A DNA stretch of 64,000 nucleotides, taken from positions 34,833,913 to 34,897,912 of the forward strand of contig NC_133106.1 of NCBI RefSeq assembly GCF_022965805.1. The letters are read 5' to 3'. Below are positions 48,601 through 61,545 of the stretch, piece after piece; position 1 is the first letter of the stretch; each line of letters opens with the position of its first letter. A model generated the notes under the pieces. It saw only the letters and a program-made list of their open reading frames with translations. It did not search any database and was not told the DNA's origin. Source of the stretch: Primulina eburnea (Eukaryota; Streptophyta; Magnoliopsida; Lamiales; Gesneriaceae). The position numbers were made by a program, and so were the translations under genes.

Positions 48601-50977
48601 GAAGAGTTTCGTAATGTTCAGGAGATAATGTGGCTCAAATTTCTTGGCATCTAGGTTTCTTGTTGAGTAGATAAAATCACTCTTTAGTAATTAATAGCTA
48701 GCTAGCTAGTGTTTTGCATGTCTTGATGTATTCATTATCTAACGAATTTTTTTATATTTTTTATTTTGTCTTCTATTTATTTCCTTTGCGCTTGTACGTT
48801 CGCTTGGATAGCTGGGTTCTGGTTTTATACCCTTAAAATCATATCAAGATTTCCATCAATATTAAAGGAGAAAGGAACCAACCAATTAGTAGCAATATAA
48901 TGTTCGAGTTAGTGGAGTAGATGAACAATTGATTCATGGTCATGAGTTTGATTTTCCAACCTACGTACATTTTCTCGGGTGAACTTGTTACACATGGTTT
49001 GCCTAGTGCAATTTACCTAGCTATCGTGGTTTGCTTGATATCACGTTAGCCTGAAGATTTATTCAGTACACATTCAAATATAGCGGTTGCGGATCTCATA
49101 ATATAAAAAAAAAAAAAAGTAAACAACCAAGTATTATTATTAGTTTATATTTTTTGGGCAAAATAAGCAAGTATTATTTATGCAACGACACGTGAAATTT
49201 TTAACATATTTTTACTAGATACTAGTACACCGATGTACGCGTTGCATGTTTGTATAATATTTTTTATTATTCATTTGATTTATATTTAAATGAGGATCAA
49301 AATATAATTATAAGAAATAGTGAGAGACTACAGTACTGTAAATTTTATATATTAATTAAAAAAATAAAAAAATGACATCAATGAGAATTGAACATATAAC
49401 CTAAACCCCAAGAAACAATAACAATATTTGCTGAACTACGTATAATTTACATTAAAATTTTAACATTTTATTAATATATATAATTATTAAAATAGACCAT
49501 GACATCAAAATTAGTTATTCTAAGTGTCTCATACTTAGTAAAATAGTACAAAAGTATAATATTGGAACTCATCTACGTGGATGAAATACAAATGGAACGA
49601 CCGAAGACCGATGTAGCCGGTCGTAAACTTCATTATTTAATTTGAGTTATCAAGGAATTTAATTCCAGGTCAAATATTTGAGAGGACCAAATAAAGTTGT
49701 AGAGTACTGATTGATTGTACTGCCCGGAGACTTTTCGTGTATAATTATTATATAATTATATTATATCACATGAGTTAATTAGTCAGTCATACAAGCTCAG
49801 AGGTTAAAAAAAACTAATTGGTACTTCTTTGATTTCATATATGGGAACTAGAGAAGATCAAAATAGCAAATTTTCAATTACTATATTTTCCATGGAGTTT
49901 TTCCATTATTTTTCATGCATTAGTTTTTTTTTTTTTTTTTTTTGTATTTTATGATTTGGTTAATAAATTGGGAGGAAAAAGGTAAAATTGTAATTTTTGT
50001 CATATATATTTGTTTCTTTATTAATTTTGGTTCCTTGTATTATTTAGTTTCACTCTTAGTCTTTTATTTTTCAGTTTTTGGTAATTTTAGTACTTTTCAT
50101 ATTAAACAATGTGTGACACTACACACATCAACGTCATGTCGGAGCCACATAAGTGTTCACACAAATAACACATCAGAAAAACAATTGAATTTGTTAAAAT
50201 AACAAATACAACATATCAAATTTGAAATCTGACAACATTGACTATAGTATTGAAAAGAACTAATATTGTAGTTTCCATAAAATATTGTTAATATGATTAA
50301 TTAATTTAAGCGGTTCTGGTCCATACCGAGTCTAATAACTATTTTTATGATCAAACAAATCAAAACCGGTCGGATTGGTCATGTACCTGTGAACCTATCA
50401 AATACCAGTTCGATCGGTGCAAATTTAAAAAAAAAATGATTATTTTTTTACATTCCTTCAAAAAAAATATTATTTATTATATTTTAAATTTAAATTTTAG
50501 TCATATATATGATTAGTTCGATTTTGAACTTTATTAAAAATATTATTTTAATAGTATTAGAACTTATTTTTTGTCTAATATTATTTGATTATATGTATAT
50601 CATTTAGATTTCAAATTTCATAAATATATATATTTATTATTATTTATACACATTTAAAATATATTATATTATTATTTTATATGATATAACAAATTTTCGA
50701 TCCGATTAAATCCATCTGATTGATTGAACCATTTTAATTATATAAATTCATCAATATGGTTTTGAATACATTGTTATGGATAATAATAGAATTTGATGCG
50801 AGGTCCTTGCCTCTTCCAATCTAATTTACTTCATCCTGTACAAAGGTCATCTATGGCATTGAAAATCCAAGTTTAGGGGGGGAAGGCAAGCCGCAGGCAT
50901 GCCATGTAGTGTAATGGGGCGTTTGATATATGTAGAATATACAATGGCTAGCCACATTTTTCATTTAAAAAAAAAAA

Positions 50978-51154
50978 TAGGTATTTTGTGAGATGGTTTC
51001 ACAAATATTTATCTGTGATAGGGTCAACCCTACCGATATTCACAATAAAAAATAATACTTTTAACATAAAAAATAATATTTTTTCATGGATGACTCAAAT
51101 AAGATATATGTCTCACAAAATACGACTCGTGAGACCGTTTCACACAAATTTTAG
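50978..51154 (-). mobile_element. Family A MITE copy
   Basis: TGTGAGATGGTTTCACAAAT at left, GTGAGACCGTTTCACACAAA at right, with TTTTTTCATGGATGACTCAA inside. Confidence 0.92.
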
Positions 51155-52698
51155 TAAAAAAAAAAACTTTAAACAACTAACAGAAATAATTTTTATACAC
51201 ATTTTTGAAAAAAACAAAAAAAAATACGCATCTCCGATGTTTAATCAAAAACTCCATCCAGTTTGAGAGGCATCAAATGCAACCCGAGACAGATTCCTCA
51301 CATTCTGGTCTACTTGTCGAAAATTGTAAAATTATTACTTCGGAAGTAACATCTAGTACTTTTGTTTTGTTTTTTTTTTTTTTTAACGATAGGTAAATAA
51401 AGTTGTTCATAGTTTTCTAAGGTTTATTTTTATGTCTCCTAATTTGGTTTAGTATATTATTGTATATACCTCATGGTTATTTAAAAAAATGCAACCTGAT
51501 TTAATTCTGGAAGAAATGTACTCTATATTTTACAGATTGTGTTTAACTGGAAAACAGTGGTGACCGTTTAAATTTAAAATTAATTCATATCGTTCAATGC
51601 ATATTAATTTATTGCTTCCTGTTAAATTATTTAATTATTAATGGATTAATCAATATTTTTTAAATTCAAAAAGAAAATTCGCATACTACCACTTGTAAGC
51701 TTAAATAAATAAATAAAAACTCCAAATGATTACATGGATAACAATTTCAAAAATAGTTTTTAATAAAAACTTCCATTCTAGACTAAAAAAAATATTTCTA
51801 TAACCGAAAATTAGAACTACACAGTATAATTTTTTCAGTAAAAAAAAAAAAAAAACCATATTTATTATTTAAGTTAGTTGGCAAACCTTCCCCAAACAAT
51901 TTCGCAGATTTATATATATGAGACGAGTCGACTCGATATATATCTAAAAATTTTTTGTATTAAAATTAAAATTTCTTTCGGGTCAGATCAAATAACATAT
52001 ATATCTCATAAAATTAACTTGTGAGACAGCTTCATAATGTTTTTTTATTTTTTGTAGTTATTTAAATCACTCCGCAATTCAAATATTGTAAAATCTACTA
52101 TACGTGATCGATCACGTCCCAAAGATGGGCGTGGGTGGGCAAACAAATATATTTGCATAGACATTGTTGTATTCGATAATCAAGAATGGACGACTTTGTA
52201 TTCAAAATTCCTAGAAAACGTCGGTAATTTGTAAGATTAAATTACAAGCAACACATGCTTATAATAATGTCGTTGAAATGTTCTGAAATGGTTATTGTAC
52301 ATACAATTGTAATATTTTATACAACAATTTAAATATTATATATCGACTACTCTTTAGTAAAAACAATTATTGTACTCACAGACAACGTCATACAATAAAT
52401 TAAACTATTACCGTGGAACATACCATGGTAAGAAAATGTATGGTGGTCGCCCTTGTCCATTAAAACATGGGACGACCATAGAATATAATTAGTAAGAGTA
52501 AAGTGTCCATTTATCCATCAATTCTTAAACACTTTGGAGGTCGTGGGGTCGTTTATAAGTTGGTAATCCAATGCGGTATTTCGAGCTTATATAGTTAACG
52601 TTTATTATTTGATATTTTTGACTATTTTGGAAAAAAAATTAAATTGTCATGTTTTTTTCTAAACTAATGATATATCTCACTTATCTAGATAATTTACA
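51155..52698. other. AT-rich intergenic DNA, one decayed MITE
   Basis: No supported gene; poly-T and poly-A tracts near 51370 and 51841. Confidence 0.5.
51911..52044 (-). mobile_element. Family A MITE, strongly decayed copy
   Basis: Only TATATGAGACGAGTCGACTC, CAAATAACATATATATCTCA and TTGTGAGACAGCTTCATAAT recall the family, in the expected order. Confidence 0.4.
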
Positions 52699-52889
52699 GG
52701 AAAAACTTGTGTGAGATGGTCTCACGAGTCGTATTTTGTGAGAGATATATCTTATTTGAGTCATTGATGAACAAGTATTACTTTTTATGCTAAAAATATT
52801 ATTTTTTATTGTGAATATCGATAGGGTTGACCGTCTCACATATAAAAATTCGTGAGACCGTCTTACAAAAGATACAATAGACCTACTCA
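52699..52889 (+). mobile_element. Family A MITE copy
   Basis: GGAAAAACTTGTGTGAGATG at left and the family end ACCTACTC at right, with a small extra insertion before that end. Confidence 0.9.
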
Positions 52890-54245
52890 TAATTTAACAT
52901 ATCAAGTTTTTATTAGAAAAATAATCGAGTTATCCAAGCTTTCTAAAACTAACATATAATTTTTTTAAAAAGAATTGGGCGGCCCGAGGGACCATACATA
53001 TGGCTCTGCCACCAGGTAGGCAATCATGGACGTCTGCAATGTGGCCGGCGAGTTGATAATTCTATTAGTTTTTTTTTCAATGTTCAAGAAGTTCACGTGA
53101 ATATTATAAAAGTATTTAATGTAATATGTTTCTGGAGTTTCGGATATGTGTGTGAGGAGACGATCGGTGTGACATTTCATGAAATATTGTCGTGAACATG
53201 TTGCGACCTCCGCGAGATATCTAGCAAAATTGAATCGATTGATTTAATTAAATCCATGAAATCGAGAGCGGCCTTTGTTTTTTTGCAAACCCATCTCAGT
53301 TTCATAAATAAGAAAATTATCGCTGCTGTAATCTTTGATGGTATCAAATGTTAGTTTACATTTGAATCCAATAAAATATCATCTTAAATTTATTTTTATT
53401 GAACCTTTCAAATTTTTATATGTAAAATATTATAAAAAAATTAATTGAGTTAATGTATAAATAAATTTAAACTCAAATGATTTTGACCGGTCTGAATTTT
53501 TTTTCCAGACAAAAGGTATTAATTAATTTTAAATCAACGTCATAATAATAAAATTGCTCTGACTCATCACTGAGCAGTTTTTAACGTCGAACATATTCAT
53601 CATTGGGATATTATATAAGATATGCTACGAGGTCGATGTTTTATGCCTCCTCTCTTATGTTTTTGTCTACTCGAACATTTCGTCGATCGACTTTTGGTAC
53701 GAGTCGAGAGACATCTCACTCATATAAATATCGGTAAACATTTCAAATAAGATATATGAATACTAAAACAAACAAATAAAACTACTACTTCGCCTATGCA
53801 GTTCGTTGGTTGTCTTTTCAAAGAACCGTGGATATTTTTATATAGTTGAATCCTATGTACTACCGTATATCGTTAACCGAATATATTATCTATTTTATTT
53901 TGGGGAAAAAATCTTTAGTGCTTATTATTTACTATTAAATATAACAATGAAGATTTTTAATATATTTTCACTTATAAATATTCTATTTATTTTCGAAAAA
54001 CTTATTTTATATAGTTATCACTAATTATTTTCAACAAAATTTTTATAATAAATATGACTGACACTTTTAAAATGTCACTTTTTTTTAATATAAAGTTTTC
54101 ATTTTGAGATCCTTACATTGAAAATCGTAATGATCTTTTCTCAGCTCATGTTAGATTGATTATAAAATGAGATAAAAAATTGAAGTCAGAAATGGGATTC
54201 AATTATATTGAATAAATACTATAATCTATTGATTAATTAGGTCAA
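52890..54245. other. AT-rich intergenic DNA
   Basis: No supported gene. GGGCGGCCCGAGGGACC followed by GGCTCTGCCACCA near 52978-53015 resembles the end of a hAT-type MITE, but no partner end is seen. Confidence 0.5.
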
Positions 54246-54427
54246 GGCAAAAACTTGTGTGAGACGGTCTCACGGGTCATATTTGTGAGACGGATCACTT
54301 ATTTGGATCATCCATGAATAAGTATTACTTTTTATGCTAAGAGTATTACTTTTTATTGTGAATATGGGTAGGGTTGATCCGTCTCACGGATTAAGATCCG
54401 TGAGACGGTCTCACATGAGACCTACTC
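54246..54427 (+). mobile_element. Family A MITE, best-preserved copy
   Basis: 182 bp from GGCAAAAACTTGTGTGAGAC to GACGGTCTCACATGAGACCT and ACTC. Both ends contain an intact GTGAGAC-GTCTCAC palindrome. The interior has TTATGCTAAGAGTATTACTT and TTTTTATTGTGAATATGGGT. Useful as the family reference. Confidence 0.95.
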
Positions 54428-54653
54428 TTAGGTCAATATTATTGGCTTCAAATTTGCATTAATGTAATTTGATATATCAAATAGTAACAATTAATACGAG
54501 TACTTAACTTTCTTAATCATTCTCAACCAATTATAATTGGAATTCCCCCACAAATAAGTCCACGCCAGGACAGCACAACCGTACCCAGATATATCACTCC
54601 AATGTTTCAAAAAGAAATAGTATTAAAATACTATAAGAAAATAATAAAATCAA

Positions 54654-54658
<5 letters not shown>

Positions 54659-54729
<71 letters not shown>
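54659..54729. repeat. (AT)n microsatellite, about 70 bp
   Basis: Uninterrupted AT run, the longest in the window, 50 bp before a family A MITE. Confidence 0.95.
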
Positions 54730-54734
<5 letters not shown>

Positions 54735-54782
54735 CCCGTTACACCATCCCCTAATGCTTTTTTTTTTTGTTTAAAAAATGAT

Positions 54783-55645
54783 AAAAACTTGTGTGAGACG
54801 GTCTCACGGGTCATATTTTGTGAGACATATATCTTATTTAGGTCATCCGTGAAAAAATATTACTTTTTATCCTAAGAGTATTACTTTTTATTGTGAATAT
54901 CAGTAGATAGGGATGTAAACAATCCAAACCAAACCAACCAGTATCAGGCTTGAGCTTGGTTTGTTTAAGACTGTTTGAGGCTCGAGCTTGATTTGAGCTT
55001 CTATTATCGGCCTCGAGCTTAGTTTGTATTGAAATTACTGAGCTCGTTAAAAGCTCGAGCTCGGCTCGTTAAAAGCTCGTTTAGCATGTTAATCAAACCA
55101 GGCTCGAGCTTGATTCATTAATAACTCGTTTAACATGTTTAACAAGCCTGGCTTGAGCTCGTCTCGTTTTCGAGTTCGACAAGCATAGAATTGAGCTCGA
55201 GTTTGAATTTGAATCGAGCTTGTTAAAAATTAAATATATCTATAAACTAATTTTAAATCAGACATAAAAATGTAAATTCATTCATAAATAACCAAAACGA
55301 AACAAATAAGAGCAAAAAAAACATAAATAAGTATATTATTGAACATTTCAAAATCATGTTTGCGAGCCACCTAAACGAGCCGAGCTCGCGAGCCTATTAT
55401 CAAACATGTTTGCGAGCTCATGAGCCGAATATCCTTAGGCTTGAGCTTGATTTGATTAAATTTTCGAGCTCAAAATCGAGCTTAGGCTTGGTTTGATATG
55501 ATTAACAAACAAACTCAAACGAACTTTTTATCGAGCCGAGCTTCGAATAGCTCGCAAACCGTTTTGTTCATTTACATCCCTATCAGTAGAGTTGATCCGT
55601 CTCACAGATAAAGATTTGTGAGACCGTCTCACAAGAAACCTACTC
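54783..55645 (+). mobile_element. Family A MITE interrupted by a nested hAT-like element
   Basis: The left part is 54783-54907 and the right part 55591-55645. Removing 54908-55590 restores a continuous family A copy of about 180 bp. Confidence 0.93.
54908..55582 (+). mobile_element. Non-autonomous hAT-like element, 675 bp, nested
   Basis: Left end TAGGGATGTAAACAATCC and the reverse complement of the right end, TAGGGATGTAAATGAACAAA, share a perfect 12-bp terminal repeat. The 8 bases TCAGTAGA precede and follow the element (54900-54907, 55583-55590), the target-duplication length of hAT transposons. The interior is built of many GAGCTCG/CGAGCTTG motifs in both orientations and has no transposase frame. 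Confidence 0.92.
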
Positions 55646-56600
55646 TGAAAAAATTAAATAAATATTCGTGTAAAAACGAGTCAATCTACTATATCTATCA
55701 GATACATATATTGAAATATAATACTTTTAAATTTTGTAATAAAAAATAATAAATTTTTTGAATCGGTTCCAATAGCAAACTTAGAAAATTAATCCGTGAG
55801 AAATTCATGGCCGTACCTCCTGTGAGGCGAGAGAGGCCATCGCCTCAGGTCCCGGCCCTCACAGGGGCCCAAAAAAAATCATAAGTCTCATGTTGTTGAG
55901 GCCTGCACCTAAATAGTATGTGCAATGGACATTTTAAAAAAAATTGGACATTGATCCATTGAAAACATGATTAAATATGATGATTGTGTTCATTGTGGAT
56001 TTAATCAAATTATGTAGATCCCAAACAATAAAGTTACATGGTTCATTAATTAAATTTTTAAAAATTTTGTATGTATAAAATGATAATGTTTATCCAATAT
56101 ATTTATTATTTTATCTTGTGTCAACTCATATGTTAAACTTTTATAATTTACTTGTCGATTATTTGACCTCTTTTCTTGAACTTATGTAGTTGGACCCATT
56201 TTAAAAAATAAAACACAAAAAATTATGATATTTACCTATTTTACATATCTTTATTTTTATATTTTCTTGAAAAATATTATATTTATTATTTAAAACAAAT
56301 CATATATTTTTATAATATTGGTTCATTATATTTATCATTTTTTTTTGATAGTTTATATTGATAAATTTCAATTTTGACAACATATCTTACAATTTTTGTC
56401 AATTTCAATCTTTTTTCAATATAATTATTCATATGATATTGGATTACGTTAGAGCCATGTTGACGCAAAGAAATAAATATATAACTCATAAATTATATTC
56501 GATAAAAAGAAGCAAATCACTCGACAATAAAAATGTAGACTAATGAAAAATTGAATTTGAATTAGAGGAAATTTTTTAATCAAGGACAATTTGGCGTAAA
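55646..56600. other. AT-rich intergenic DNA
   Basis: A GC-rich patch at 55805-55880 (TGAGGCGAGAGAGGCCATCG, CCCGGCCCTCACAGGGGCCC) resembles a transposon end, but no partner was found. No gene. Confidence 0.5.
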
Positions 56601-57026
56601 ATCATGACCCAATTATTATTAATTTATGATTCCCCAACCATCAGGCCCGGCCCGAAAAGCCTGGCCAGTAGGCAGTAGCCACCCCTCCTTTATATCCTCC
56701 GACACACAAATGTATACACAGTGTTCCTTTGTTCAATGTCCACACACTGAACTCCCACACAACGGTGTTCCAAGATTCGACCTTGAAAATATCTCCTCAT
56801 TTCGCTATCATTTTCAGAGAAAACCAAACCCCATCAATCACCACACCCCAAGCTTCGATTTCACGAGAGTGCATATATATAAACACAATTATATATATGT
56901 GCACTTCAAAGGAGGAAATATCTTTGATGATTTGTTTCTATTTATATTTATAATAACGCAAAGATACGAAGGGAGCTGAAATCTCCATCTGGTATGTTTT
57001 AAGGGCATCGAAATCGAGAAGGAGAA
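56601..57026 (+). other. Promoter and 5' leader of the GT8 gene
   Basis: TTTATATCC near 56689 may be the TATA box. The long leader contains upstream start codons, including a 117-codon frame from 56626 that I consider non-coding because its codon use is random and it lies across the presumed TATA region. Confidence 0.4.
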
Positions 57027-60000
57027 ATGGGTGAAAAGGTCGGTGGAAGAAAAGTGGTTTTGAGTTATTTAATCGGATGGTTGGTCTTGAATCTTGCTGC
57101 AGCGTGTGTAGTGTGCGAGAGGAGGGTTCACAAAAACGCGTATGCCACAATTATGTATATGGGTACTCCCAGGGACTACGAGTTCTACGTGGCCACGCGT
57201 GTGATGCTCAGATCTCTCGGAGAGCTCGAGGTTGATGCTGATCTTGTCGTCATTGCCTCCATGGATGTGCCCCACCACTGGGTTCAAGCTCTGTAAGTAA
57301 TTCAACCTGGCTCCTCATATTCTCTCTCATTTTCTGGGTGGTTTGATTATTTTCAAAATTCTTGGTTGTTTTTGAGTGGAAAATGCATTTCTTTTTTTGG
57401 ACTTTATTACAGATATTGTTTTGAAATGAACAGGACATTTTCATTGGCCCGTGGCAAGTTTCTTTCTTTGTTAGAATATTGACGTTTGGGTGAATTTGCT
57501 GTTATTTCCTGTTGCTGGAAATGAATTTAACATCTTGTTATATATTATATATATATCCATCATTGAATAGGCGAGGTTCACCTCATAATTATATTCTTCA
57601 TCGATCTCTTCTTCCACGACATATTGACTCTATCTACGGACTTGGTAACGGGGCAGGAAAGGGAAAGACTTTCGGTGGGTTTCCTGCCTCCTTCGTTTAC
57701 TTTTTACGCGAAAACAGAAAACTAAATCGACAAGGTGATTTCAAATTTTTGCAATGGTGCTCAAATTAGATTCTACAGTGCTAGAAATTTTGAACTGAAT
57801 AATTTGATAAAGAGAAAGATCAATCTTGACTTTTTCGCGGGCTAAATCTTGTTTGTAAGAAAAGAGTTGGTCAACACGTGACCAAATAATCAATAGCATG
57901 CCATCCTCGGTTAATAATAGCAATATTATATTCTCAAAATTAGGCCAATGGAGATGATAAAAGGGCACGCCATTATTCTTTTCATAAAATATAATATGTC
58001 TATATCTATATATAGTGATTTAATTTGTTGGTGTGATAAATGAATTGACGTGAAAAAGAAGCACATTGATTCGTGATTCTTGATGAATATGTATGCCTTC
58101 TTCGCTTTTGCCATAAAATTGGATTATAGATGTATATATTTTTTCTATAAAATATGTATTAATGTGTAGCGGAGTTAGCTAAGAATTCCAACCGGGTTGA
58201 GCTACATCAATGGCCTATCGTATTAATGAGTTAGTGGGTCAACTTTCACAAGTGGTCTCTCTGTGTCTTAATTCTTGGTATCTTATTTCAAACTATATTT
58301 TTATTTTCTATCTATTGTAAATCAATGTTATATTTTCTGAAAAATAAAACAAGATATTGGAGTATTGCTTGATGTGGGCTTCCAATTGGCGAGTAGGACA
58401 CATTCTTCGTCTGTCTCTATCTGGTGTCCACCAGCCACTGTGTTGTTTATAAATCTCGAACTGGTCAATCTAATTATTTTAATATATTAGTTATGTTTGA
58501 TGTCGACTTGGACAATGTTATCTTGTCATCATGGGAAGGAGGCGGCATGATACGATGTTATTTGTCGGGTGGAATTTATATTTGTAGAAAAATATTATCA
58601 TAGAATCATTACGCCTTCTTGCAAAACTGAGAGTTTTAGTTATTACAGAAAAACTTTCTTAGTTTTTAATTTCGTGGATATGAATAATGTAACAGAACCT
58701 CGCATCATACAAGACTTGTATGCGGTGCGACGACTGGTATATGTATGGCATAATCCCGAGTGATATATCAACTGGTCTCGCTAGATTCAAAAACAAAACT
58801 TGTTTCTGTTTGCTATGTCCGACTTGTGACGAATAGAACGGTTGTTTCTTTTTCGTGATTTAGGGAACAGGAAGATGGGGCGAATGTGATGAAAGTTAAC
58901 AATATACTAAATCCATATAGCAGCCAATCTAATTTTGACTGGAGATTTAAGCTGACACTGAACAAGCTTTATGCATGGAATTTAGTCGATTACGAGCGTG
59001 TGGTCATGCTTGACGCCGACAACCTCTTCCTCCAAAGAACTGATGAACTTTTCCAATGTGGGCAGTTTTGTGCGGTCTTCATCAATCCATGTATCTTCCA
59101 CACCGGTCTCTTTGTTTTGCAGGTGCACGATTCGCCCCTAGCATATGTTTCCCTTGAGAACGTATTTTACTTATATTGGATGCTTAAAATACTAAAATGC
59201 GTACCGATCAGAGTGGAACCAAGATTTGATTTAGATGGTTTAGAGAAAATTTGTCTATTTTACCATACGTATGTAAGTTAAGATAATCAGGGAAGCAAAT
59301 AATTGATTTCTCGGTGAGAATTCACGTGTGATTACTGCAGCCATCGGTGACGGTGTTCAATGATATGATTCATGAGTTGGAGAAAGAGAGAAGTAACCCC
59401 GATGGTGCAGACCAAGGTTTTATTGGAAGTTACTTCCCTGATTTACTTGATCGGCCAATGTTTAATCCTTCTTCAAATGGAACAAAGCTTGAAGGAACAT
59501 ATAGACTTCCTCTAGGCTACCAAATGGATGCTTCTTATTATTGTAAGCACGTCAAGATCTTTAAATTTTGATGATTTTGCACATTCATGATCATGTTTTC
59601 TAGTATCTTAATAATATTATGTCGCTATTTGGCTCTAGATCTTAGGCTCCGGTGGAGTGTACCATGTGGACCTAACAGTGTTGTCACCTTTCCTGGTGCT
59701 CCATGGTTGAAACCATGGTATTGGTGGTCGTGGCCAGTTCTACCTCTGGGACTCCAATGGCATAACCAACGGCTTCAAACTTTAGGGTATGGCTTTTCCA
59801 AAACCTTGACAAAAACGTACAGTTACATGTACATGACTTCTCAGTGAGAGAATGAGGAGTTTGATATGATGACATAAAAAATCTTTACATCAAGTACCAA
59901 ACGTGCTCCTTGTGGTTCTATCCTTGGCGTTCTTGCTGACGTTGGTTATTTTCAAATTCTTTATCACATGTGGCTGCATTCCTGATAAAGCGTGCAACTC

Positions 60001-60610
60001 TTTTGCCAACATGGTCTTGATTAATATGTAACATGATCTCTAATCTGTTGATTTATCGCTTTCCATCAGGTACGGTGCAGAAATGCCTATAGTATTCATG
60101 GAAGCTGTATTCTACGTAGGAATAATGGCTGTGGCTCGTGTAGCACGTCCCAATTTATCCAAGTTATGTTATCGTCGAGAAGAAAAGAGCATCTTCTTCA
60201 TACAAATGGGCTACAAATTGATTGCCGTATGGTCCATTCTTGCTGCATATATTGTCCCTTTCTTCTTAATACCCCACACTATTCACCCCGTTATTGGCTG
60301 GAGTCTCTATTTGCTCGGTGCCTTCTCACTTTCTTGCATTGCAACCAACGCTTTTCTTCTACCAATGCTTCCCGTATTAGTGCCATGGATCGAAATCTTG
60401 GGAACCCTAATCGTAATGGCTTACCCTTGGTATCCCGATGGTGTTGTGAGGGCACTTTCGGTATTCGCCTACTCGTTTTGCTGCTCACCGATTCTATGGA
60501 TGTCGTTTTCTAAGATTATGTCGTACCTTCAAATTTCTCTTGAAAGGGAAGCATTCCTGCCTAGACTAGGGGATAACGCGTCACCCTCGGGTTTCAACAA
60601 GTTGTACTGA
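57027..60610 (+). CDS. GT8 glycosyltransferase, PGSIP7/PGSIP8-type (putative glucuronosyltransferase)
   Basis: Membrane-bound GT8 enzyme of the plant glycogenin-like group; the exact substrate of the PGSIP7/8 branch is not something I can state. Five exons: 57027-57292, 58864-59122, 59341-59542, 59639-59786 and 60070-60610. Splice sites are GT/AG and all phases close, giving 471 residues. The N-terminus is a signal anchor (VVLSYLIGWLVLNLAAACVV). The GT8 domain starts at HKNAYATIMYMGTPRDYEFY. The metal-binding DxD is in MLDADNLFLQ (Asp139, Asp141), followed by NPCIFHTGLFVLQ, DGADQGFIGSYF and FPGAPWLKPW. The C-terminal third (from about residue 297) has several hydrophobic segments, such as MGYKLIAVWSILAAYIVPFF, typical of this branch. 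No damage seen. Confidence 0.93.
57300..58863 (+). other. Intron 1 of the GT8 gene
   Basis: About 1.57 kb between CT|GTAAGT and TTTAG|GGAACAG. Holds only short random ORFs. Confidence 0.85.
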
Positions 60611-61545
60611 GACTGATGAACTCAATTTCATTCTTTGTGGAATTAAGAGGAGATGGAGATTATGGTCGAGAATGTTCAGGCCCCATTTTGCTGCTTCCTT
60701 AGCTAGCTTTATACATCTATCAGCGTTCAAGAAGCAAGTGCTATCCAGTCAATCGTGTTGAGTTGATCAGCATAGAATCGAAATTTTGTGATTGATCGAT
60801 CAAATTGATTTACATATGATAATCATGTATCGAGAATCAATCTTGCTGTGAACTGACGTATATAAAACTTTTGTATTGATTCGATTTTTCATGGCTCAAG
60901 TCGCAACATGCGGAACAGGTCGGAGAGTTTCTCAAGTTACATGAGTGGAAAAACAATGTGATCAAATTACTTGTCTTGCAAAGAAGACTCGTCTGTTATT
61001 TAATTGATTGTATTCTGCTAATATATTTCCACTCAATATAACGAAATTACCAGTTACCCAAATCCATTCTGCGGTTTTGACTAGAAAGTACATCCAAAGA
61101 TAATTTCAACTTCCCACATCCTATTTTGTGCGCAACTTTGGGGTTTTATTATGTGTCCCAATAATTGCAGCGTGACAGGGTATCTTAGCAGCAACCACAA
61201 CTCCGAGGCGAAGTTAGTGTCAACATGGTTGAGCAACAACATGAATGCGAATGTATTTACATATACAGATCTCAACATTCACCTTCTTTTTAACCAACAC
61301 AAGACTGCCCCCACTTGTTTTACCAAATAATGAATCAGCTATATTAACAAATTCATGAATCAGAACTTTTGTATTGAATGCTAAATAAAAGGGATTAATA
61401 GAGTAGCGTTTGATGTTTTGATAAAACCAAATTACAGAACATTATAACTATGTGCCAACCATCTACTTAGTTGCTTGGCATTCTCTCTCCAAAATGACAA
61501 TGATAGGACAGCAAGAAAAGCATGAGATTTTCAACATGAAGTACC
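60611..61545. other. Intergenic region between the converging GT8 and PEX19 genes
   Basis: About 0.9 kb shared by the two 3' ends; no further gene seen. Confidence 0.7.

Larger units (their letters stand above)
47093..50977. other. AT-rich intergenic DNA with long AT microsatellites
   Basis: No supported gene. Contains two long AT runs (47321, 48539), and near 49215 a short motif CTAGTACACCGATGTACGCG typical of decayed transposon termini. Confidence 0.5.

Noticed and set aside
52681..52890. Short ORFs such as those at 52681-52890, 50988-51266, 32705-32902 and 30282-30470
   Set aside because: All lie within family A MITE copies and share translated repeat sequence such as VRRSHE; not genes.
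55805..55890. GC-rich patch as a gene end or rRNA fragment
   Set aside because: No coding frame and no rRNA-like sequence; more like a transposon terminus without a partner.
56626..56979. 117-codon ORF upstream of the GT8 gene
   Set aside because: It overlaps the probable TATA region and leader, has random composition and matches no family.
60166..60513. 115-codon ORF in another frame of the last GT8 exon
   Set aside because: Shadow of the conserved membrane-spanning C-terminus.
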